Positions 53,091 through 64,000 of a stretch of 64,000 bases of DNA are shown in pieces. Numbering within the stretch: position 1 is the first letter of the stretch; each line of letters begins with the position of its first letter. A model generated the notes under the pieces. It did not search any database, was not told where the DNA came from, and worked only from the letters and a program-made list of their open reading frames with translations. This DNA is from Neocallimastix lanati (nom. inval.) (lineage: Eukaryota; Neocallimastigomycota; Neocallimastigomycetes; Neocallimastigales; Neocallimastigaceae): assembly GCA_016946835.1 (NCBI GenBank), contig JACVTC010000024.1, positions 1,499,501 to 1,563,500 on the forward strand, written 5' to 3'. The translations under genes were made by a program, and so were the position numbers.

Positions 53091-54192
53091 TTTTTATTCT
53101 GCTTATATACTTCTTCAGTTATATTTAAAATATTATTTATACTATTACTTTTTTTGTATTTATATTGTTTGTTTACATTATTTTGTTTATTTAAATTTAA
53201 ATTATTTTTATTATTTGAATTTAAATACCTTTGTTTATTTACATTTTTATTTTTATTTTTACCATTTAAATTTGAATTTTTATCTACAGTTACGCGTATT
53301 CCATTATTATTATTAATATTATTATTATTTGAATTTAATTCTTTACTTACAGTTCTTTGGTTTGAATTATAATTTGTTTTGTTTACATTTTCAATTCTTA
53401 AAATTTCATTTAAATTTTTATTTACATTATTTGAATTTAAATTATTATTTCCAATTAAGTTCTTAATACTAAAAGAATTATCTTTAATTGAGGAGTCATT
53501 ATCATTATTTATATTATTTTTATTACCATTTAATTGTTCCTGATTAATTTTTGAATTAACTTCTCTATTTAAATTTTGTTCATTTTGTTTATTATTTAAT
53601 TGATCATTTTTTGCATTTAAATTCTGAAAATTTAAATTATCGTTTTTAAAATTTAAATTATTATTTTTTAAATTATCATTATTTAAATTATTATTATTAT
53701 TTAAATTTCTATTATTCTGATATAATTATTTAAATTATCTATATTTTGAGCAATTTCAAAATTTTCATTTAAATTATTTAAATGGCCACTTTGAAATTTG
53801 AAATTAGGATAATTTAAAATAGGAGAAGAAAAATTTTGTTTTAAATTATTGTAATTATAATATGGATAATTATAATTTGGCATACTGTAATTATATTGAC
53901 CATAAAAATTTTGGTTAAAATTATTTGGTAAATAATTTCCGTAAATGGAAGGATCATAATAATTTAAATTATTATTATAATAATTTGGTAAATTATTTAT
54001 ATTATTTATATTATTATTAATTAAATTATTATTATTACTATTATTATTATTATTATTATCACTATTATTAATATCATTACTGTTATTACTATTATTAATA
54101 TTATTATTATTGTTATTATCACTGTTATTAATATTATTATTATCAATGCTTAAATAAAAGTCATAATCATTTTCAATATCACTTACATCATC
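53091..54192 (-). pseudogene. Copia-1 Asn-rich hinge between integrase and RT
   Basis: Low-complexity AAT/TTT-rich coding remnant with several stops. No motif is recognisable apart from Asn/Phe/Leu runs. This is the variable integrase C-terminal region of copia elements, expanded here. Confidence 0.6.
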
Positions 54193-54721
54193 TCACCCGT
54201 TTTCATAATAAGGAGTAAAATTTATAAAATCAGGAATAGAAGAAGGGAAGTTACAATTACCTGGGGAGTCTTCAAAAAAGACGACAGAACGAGAAAGTAT
54301 TACTTTGTTATTAGTTATATCATAAACCCTATAAGCGGAAGGGTTCTGGTCATATCCGATAAAAATACCAGGGAGAGCAGAATTAGAAAGTTTCTTTCTA
54401 AAAGACTTAGGAACATAAAAGAAAACCAAAAACTCTAAATCTGTTAAAGTCCACTTTTTCATTATATAGAAGTTCATAAGGAATGTTATTATTAATACCT
54501 TTATGTGGAATACGGTTATGGATAAAGTTAGCTGTCTTGATAGAGTCCTCCCAGAAAACATGGTTTAAATGAGCATCTTCTAACATCGCCCTTGCACTAG
54601 GAAAAAGAGTACAATGTAAGTGTTCCACTCTACCATTTTGTTGTGGATTATATGGAATTGTATATTCAAAAATAATGCCATTGAAATTACAAAATTCATT
54701 AAATTTATTATTAATAAACTA
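54193..54721 (-). pseudogene. Copia-1 integrase C-terminal half (nonsense and frameshift)
   Basis: Starts at TAG 54721-54719, replacing the Glu of the usual NGTEF, then FINNKFNEFC, YTIPYNPQQNGRVEHL and ANFIHNRIPHKGI. After a frameshift near 54440 it reads LEFLVFFYVPKSFRKKLSNS, GIFIGYDQNPSAYRVYDI. The catalytic Glu region carries VEHLH where copia integrases usually have VER-N. Confidence 0.8.
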
Positions 54722-56782
54722 GGTACCATTATCCGAGTGAAGATATTTTATATTTTTATTAAATATGTTTTTAACCTTATTATACCAAGTAGTAAAAACG
54801 TTAAATATATCACCTTTAGATTTACAAAAAAGAACCCATCCATATCTAGAAAAATCATCAAGAATAGTAAGGAAACATTGATTACCATACAAAGAAGGTT
54901 GTTTTAGAGAAACCGTATCTAAATGAATACGTTCAAACGGTTCGGAGGCTTTATAGACATTGGAATGGTAGGGAAAATTTTTTAACTTGGAGTGAGCACA
55001 TATTTTACATTTTGATTTATTATTTATTTTTGTAAGGATATTACGTAAACTGTGAATATTGTAATGGCCCAAACGCCTATGCCAGGTGTATAAATTTTCA
55101 TCCTCATTATTACTAGTAATACTATTGCACGTATAATTATTATCAAAATTTATTTTATTTTTTGAAGTCCATAAAATATAAGTTTTTGAATTATTTGCAC
55201 TTGTGCTACAAATTTTATTATTTTTCTTATATATAGAAACATTATTTTTATTGTTGATTTTTTGAAATACTGTTTTATAATTCTGGTCACTTAAACAATC
55301 TATAGAAATTAAATTCTTTTTAAAAACTGGAACAAATAAAACATTTTTTAAAGTGATTTTATTATCGTTTATATAGCCATTATACGTTCCAATAAATTTA
55401 GATTTTACACTCTCCCCGTTAGCAAAATATATTTCTCTATTAAATTTACTAATATTGGAAAGGCAGCTTAAATCGCCTGTCATGTGGTATGTAGTTCCAG
55501 AGTCGAGTATCCACGCGTTTAATTTATTTTTATTTTTATTTTTATTTTTATTATTTAATTCACTTTCTTCCTTTAATTCATTACACGTATAATATCCTAA
55601 TTTTTGAAAAGGAAACATATTTTTAGAATAATTGGAAATTATATTATTATTTGATTCAATATTATACACGTCATTGTAATCTTTGAAGAAAAATTCTTCA
55701 TGTTTATCTTCGTAATTATAATTATTATTATCAATTTCTACGTTTTTACATTGAATTTTATTTACATGATTTAATGTGTGCCTCCCATTATTATTATTAT
55801 TATTATTATTTTTATTTTTAAAATTATTATTTTTATTATTATTTTTATAATTATTTTTAATTCTGCATTGGTCAGAATAATGACCAAATTTTCTGCAGTT
55901 CCAACATTTGATATTATTTCTATTACTATAGAATTTACTGTTTGAATTATTATTATTATAATTTTTATATTTATTATTATTATAATTATTTTTTTTATTA
56001 TTAAAATTATTATTATTATTATTATTACGTATTTTATTACTATAATTATTATTACTATAATTATAATTTGAATTAATTTTTGATTCAACATTTAAAACTG
56101 TTGAAATTTTTTCTTCCTTCTTGATAATTATTTCTTGGATATTTCTTAGCTGTTGGCTTACAGTTATTAAGTGATTGGTAATAGTATCCCAATTTGGAAG
56201 ACAACTTATGATGTTTGATTTAATAGCTAGGTCTTCAGGAAATGAACTGTATAAATATTTGAATTTATCTTGGTAATCTAGACTTACATTTAGTTTTTCT
56301 AATTCTTTAAATTTTAAATTCATTTCTGAAATAAAAATTGAAATGCCATCGTCAATTTCTGGATTGTATTTCATTTTTAATAATTCTTCTTTTAGTTGTT
56401 CAATTCTTTCAGATCTTGTTTTTAGATTTGAGGATTCGATTAATTTAAACATTTCGTATGAAGTTAAAGATATACGGTCCATTCTCATTTTTAAATATTT
56501 TGGTATATTATTCATGATAAACCTTTTGGTTTTTGCATCTTCTACAATCATATCTTCTGTAACATTTTCATTATAATATGTATTAGTTGTACCATCAACC
56601 AAGGTTAATTTTTCCCTTTGTTCATTTTTTAATTTTTCACCAGAGATTTTCTTAATCACTTCTCTTAATATATATTGTTCCAATTTATTTCCTTTTAATA
56701 GTACATATAAGTCTTGTTTCCATGTTTTATAATTTGTCTTATCTAGCATCTCTATAGTACCACAATCTTCTTTGATACTCAT
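54719..56782 (-). CDS. Copia-1 Gag, protease and integrase N-terminal half
   Basis: 687 aa from ATG 56782 (MSIKEDCGTIEMLDKTNYKT). UBN2-like Gag, CCHC knuckle CWNCRKFGHYSDQC, Asn-rich linker, protease WILDSGTTYHMTGD, GAG pre-integrase YTWHRRLGHYNIHSL with CKIC, and the integrase core IHLDTVS, FLTILDDFSRYGW up to HSDNGT. It is truncated by a TAG. The leader 56783-57021 is AT-rich and non-coding. Confidence 0.88.
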   Translation of the reverse strand: MSIKEDCGTIEMLDKTNYKTWKQDLYVLLKGNKLEQYILREVIKKISGEKLKNEQREKLTLVDGTTNTYYNENVTEDMIVEDAKTKRFIMNNIPKYLKMRMDRISLTSYEMFKLIESSNLKTRSERIEQLKEELLKMKYNPEIDDGISIFISEMNLKFKELEKLNVSLDYQDKFKYLYSSFPEDLAIKSNIISCLPNWDTITNHLITVSQQLRNIQEIIIKKEEKISTVLNVESKINSNYNYSNNNYSNKIRNNNNNNNFNNKKNNYNNNKYKNYNNNNSNSKFYSNRNNIKCWNCRKFGHYSDQCRIKNNYKNNNKNNNFKNKNNNNNNNNGRHTLNHVNKIQCKNVEIDNNNYNYEDKHEEFFFKDYNDVYNIESNNNIISNYSKNMFPFQKLGYYTCNELKEESELNNKNKNKNKNKLNAWILDSGTTYHMTGDLSCLSNISKFNREIYFANGESVKSKFIGTYNGYINDNKITLKNVLFVPVFKKNLISIDCLSDQNYKTVFQKINNKNNVSIYKKNNKICSTSANNSKTYILWTSKNKINFDNNYTCNSITSNNEDENLYTWHRRLGHYNIHSLRNILTKINNKSKCKICAHSKLKNFPYHSNVYKASEPFERIHLDTVSLKQPSLYGNQCFLTILDDFSRYGWVLFCKSKGDIFNVFTTWYNKVKNIFNKNIKYLHSDNGT

Positions 56783-57021
56783 TTTTATTTTATTTTTAAT
56801 TTTATTTTATTTTAAAATATTTATTTTTATTTTTATTTTTTTTTTAAAAATATTTAAAAATACACTCTTTTTAAAATTTTAAAACACTCACTTTTAAAAT
56901 TTTAAAAAAAACACGCTCTCATTCACTTTTAAAATTTAAAACACTCACTCACTCACTTTTTAAAATTAAAAAAAAAAAAAAAACACCAATGTATAAATCA
57001 CTATTATAAAACGCGGAGTCT

Positions 57022-57255
57022 TGAGACTCTTAATCTGTTATTAAATACACTTTATTAATTTATTATCAAGAACTACAAAAATTAAAAATATTACATTATA
57101 AATTATTTATATCATACATTTTATAATAATTTCACATATATACATATGATATACATCATTTGATATAATACGCCACTATTACTTATATACATATATTATT
57201 ATTTATGTTTCTTATATTTATTAACTATATTAACTATATTAATTATTATATTAAT
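57022..57255 (-). repeat. 5' LTR of Copia-1, truncated by Chromo-1
   Basis: Matches 51663-51922 until ATTATATTAAT at 57255, where the Chromo-1 LTR begins. The missing end should lie right of the window. Confidence 0.85.
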
Positions 57256-57868
57256 TGTAACGAATATTGGAATATCCGTGTTTTAAAGAGTGTAACACAA
57301 TAGGTAAGCACTTTTTGATTAATAAGTAATTTGGTTTTTTAAAATATAGTTTTATTAATTAAGAAATTTAAAAATATTAATTATAAAGATTAATTATTGT
57401 AATATTTCGAATTACTTATTAATTAATTCAATAATTAATAAAAACACAATTTTTAAAAAATTTTTTTTTTTTTTTTTGGCTGCGAAATTCACTCCTATTT
57501 ATAGTTTTTCAAAATTTAAATCCATAAAAATTTAAAACCATAAAATCATTAAAAAGTTTCATAAAAATTGATTATTTTCGGTTAAAAAGAGTCTAAAAGA
57601 AATAATGATAAAAGATAAATTAAAATAGAATTTCTATCTGATTTGTTTCTATTAATTTCTAAGAATTTCTTTTGTTAATTTTTACAGAAATTTATACAGA
57701 AACAAATACAGAAACAAATACAGAAATGAAGTATAAAAATTCTTTAAAATTTAAATGATATAAAATTTTAGTAAAGGTGTGAGTCGAACCCTAGTGGTTC
57801 AGGCTGAGGTCATAGTGACTAACCACTATGCCAGCATTCTAATTTCTAATTTTTTAAGATTCGTTACA
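57256..57868 (-). repeat. 3' LTR of Chromo-1
   Basis: Perfect 10-bp terminal repeats TGTAACGAAT/ATTCGTTACA. It carries an intact tRNA-like module at 57775-57840. Confidence 0.9.
57775..57840 (-). other. tRNA-like Pol III module in Chromo-1 3' LTR
   Basis: Minus strand: A box TGGCATAGTGGTTAGT from 57833, B box GGGTTCGACTC (57791-57781). Identical to the copy at 21598. Confidence 0.7.
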
Positions 57869-58088
57869 TGGTCCTCCTCTAGGATTCGGATGCCAGACGA
57901 ATCTTTTGCTTTAAATCTAAACTATTTCTAATTCTAACTTTTATAATAATAAACTATAACTAAAATACTTATAGGAGTGATAATTTAATTAATACATTGG
58001 ATAATAAAAATTACATGAATTTTAAGTTTTAAAAATAAAGTATAAAAATAAAACTATCTAGAATAAATGTTTTTGAATAATATAAAAT

Positions 58089-58119
<31 letters not shown>

Positions 58120-58200
58120 TTTTTTTAAAATAATCATAAGTTAGAATGATTAATAGTACTTTGATGAAATAAAATTTATTTTTGATTAAATGATTTATAT

Positions 58201-63185
<4,985 letters not shown>

Positions 63186-63796
63186 TGTAACGAATATTGG
63201 AATATCCGTGTTTTAAAGAGTGTAACACAATAGGTAAGCACTTTTTGATTAATAAGTAATTTGGTTTTTTAAAATATAGTTTTATTAATTAAGAAATTTA
63301 AAAATATTAATTATAAAGATTAATTATTGTAATATTTCGAATTACTTATTAATTAATTCAATAATTAATAAAAACACAATTTTTAAAAAATTTTTTTTTT
63401 TTTTTTTGGCTGCGAAATTCACTCCTATTTATAGTTTTTCAAAATTTAAATCCATAAAAATTTAAAACCATAAAATCATTAAAAAGTTTCATAAAAATTG
63501 ATTATTTTCGGTTAAAAAGAGTCTAAAAGAAATAATGATAAAAGATAAATTAAAATAGAATTTCTATCTGATTTGTTTCTATTAATTTCTAAGAATTTCT
63601 TTTGTTAATTTTTACAGAAATTTATACAGAAACAAATACAGAAACAAATACAGAAACAAATACAGAAATGAAGTATAAAAATTCTTTAAAATTTAAATGA
63701 TATAAAATTTTAGTAAAGGTGTGAGTGGAACCCTAGTGATTCAGGCTGAGGTCATAGTGACTAACCACTATGCCAGCATTCTAATTTCTAATTTTT
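63186..63796 (-). repeat. 5' LTR of Chromo-1, interrupted near its start
   Basis: Matches 57256-57868 to TTTTTT at 63797, where TGGTAAAGAATG begins. The B box here is GGGTTCCACTC, one base off consensus. Position 1 of its tRNA-like module is 63782. Confidence 0.88.
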
Positions 63797-64000
63797 TGGT
63801 AAAGAATGAACATATAATGGATTATTAATTAGAATTTCAACTTACTTTAGAATCCATTATATTATTCTTTACTTAATATTACTTTACTATATTTTCTATA
63901 CTAAAATATTTTCTAAATATATTTTTTTTATTTTTATTAAAAGTTTCTAAAATATTATCAATAATTCTATATTTTTATTATTAATATCAATATCTATAAT
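63797..64000. mobile_element. LTR-H-like insertion, truncated by the window end
   Basis: TGGTAAAGAATGAAC at 63797 is the reverse complement of the LTR-H right end (CATTCTTTACCA at 20893) with divergent sequence beyond, and shares a second TTCTTTACT block. It lies exactly 14 nt upstream of the tRNA-like position 1 in the Chromo-1 5' LTR. Confidence 0.6.

Larger units (their letters stand above)
51663..57255 (-). mobile_element. Copia-1: defective Ty1/copia retrotransposon
   Basis: 3' LTR 51663-51922 (260 bp, minus strand TGTTAGAAATAAG..GAGTCTCA) after PPT ACGGGGAG. 5' LTR 57022-57255 is cut by Chromo-1. gag-protease-integrase is at 54719-56782, a broken integrase follows, then an Asn-rich hinge, part of RT and RNase H. 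Several stops and an internal deletion make it dead. It lies in the Copia-2 leader. Confidence 0.88.

Noticed and set aside
53091-54192. CRISPR-like or other designed repeat array
   Set aside because: Repeats are irregular AAT/ATT codon runs of an Asn-rich hinge with no constant repeat and unique spacer pattern.

Overview
The window looks like a very AT-rich fungal chromosome. Most of it lacks G and C, with dozens of poly(A)/poly(T) runs, asparagine- and acidic-rich proteins, short AT-rich GT..AG introns, and abundant Ty3/gypsy and Ty1/copia elements. An anaerobic gut fungus (Neocallimastigomycota) fits best. This is inferred from composition and gene style; a dictyostelid or another AT-rich eukaryote is not excluded.

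Left end (1-12 kb, minus strand): one host gene. By following reading frames and splice sites I can join 13 exons (start codon 11980, stop 52) into a protein of about 3,173 aa. Its N-terminus, TPR blocks and SKRVR motif match CABIN1/Hir3, a subunit of the HIR (HIRA) histone H3-H4 chaperone complex. It is much longer than yeast Hir3 because of Asn-rich and Asp/Glu-rich insertions. 12-13 kb is AT-only intergenic sequence.

Right of that (13 kb to the window end): nested retrotransposons with no host gene seen. The order of events can be read from target-site duplications (TSDs). Gypsy-0 is the oldest (plus strand, decayed). Copia-2 inserted into its reverse transcriptase. A solo LTR of a chromoviral family ('LTR-G', TSD ATTGG) inserted into the Copia-2 gag frame. 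LTR-G carries a tRNA-like module with Pol III A and B boxes. About 14 bp upstream of that module, at one TCAGT site, seven insertions accumulated side by side: LTR-H, Gypsy-1, LTR-F, Gypsy-2, Gypsy-3, Gypsy-4 and a solo Gypsy-1 LTR. The Gypsy elements and LTR-H have 4-bp TSDs (TCAG or CAGT). Removing the 30.8-kb stack rejoins the Copia-2 frame exactly. Farther right, Copia-1 sits in the Copia-2 leader, Chromo-1 (a chromodomain Ty3 element with one intact ORF) sits in the Copia-1 5' LTR, and an LTR-H-like insertion sits 14 bp upstream of the tRNA-like module in the Chromo-1 5' LTR.

How the parts work together: Gypsy-1, -3 and -4 have gag and pol in different frames, joined by a U_UUA_AAC slippery heptamer, an 8-nt spacer and a 5-bp stem with an 8-nt loop. 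Gypsy-0 keeps the same layout with A_AAA_AAC. This is a strong candidate for programmed -1 frameshifting. Gypsy-2 has LTRs, PBS, PPT and gag but no pol, so it probably depends on its relatives. The most interesting system is the targeting: a chromoviral LTR family spreads a Pol III-like promoter that acts as a landing site for a second group of Ty3-like elements.
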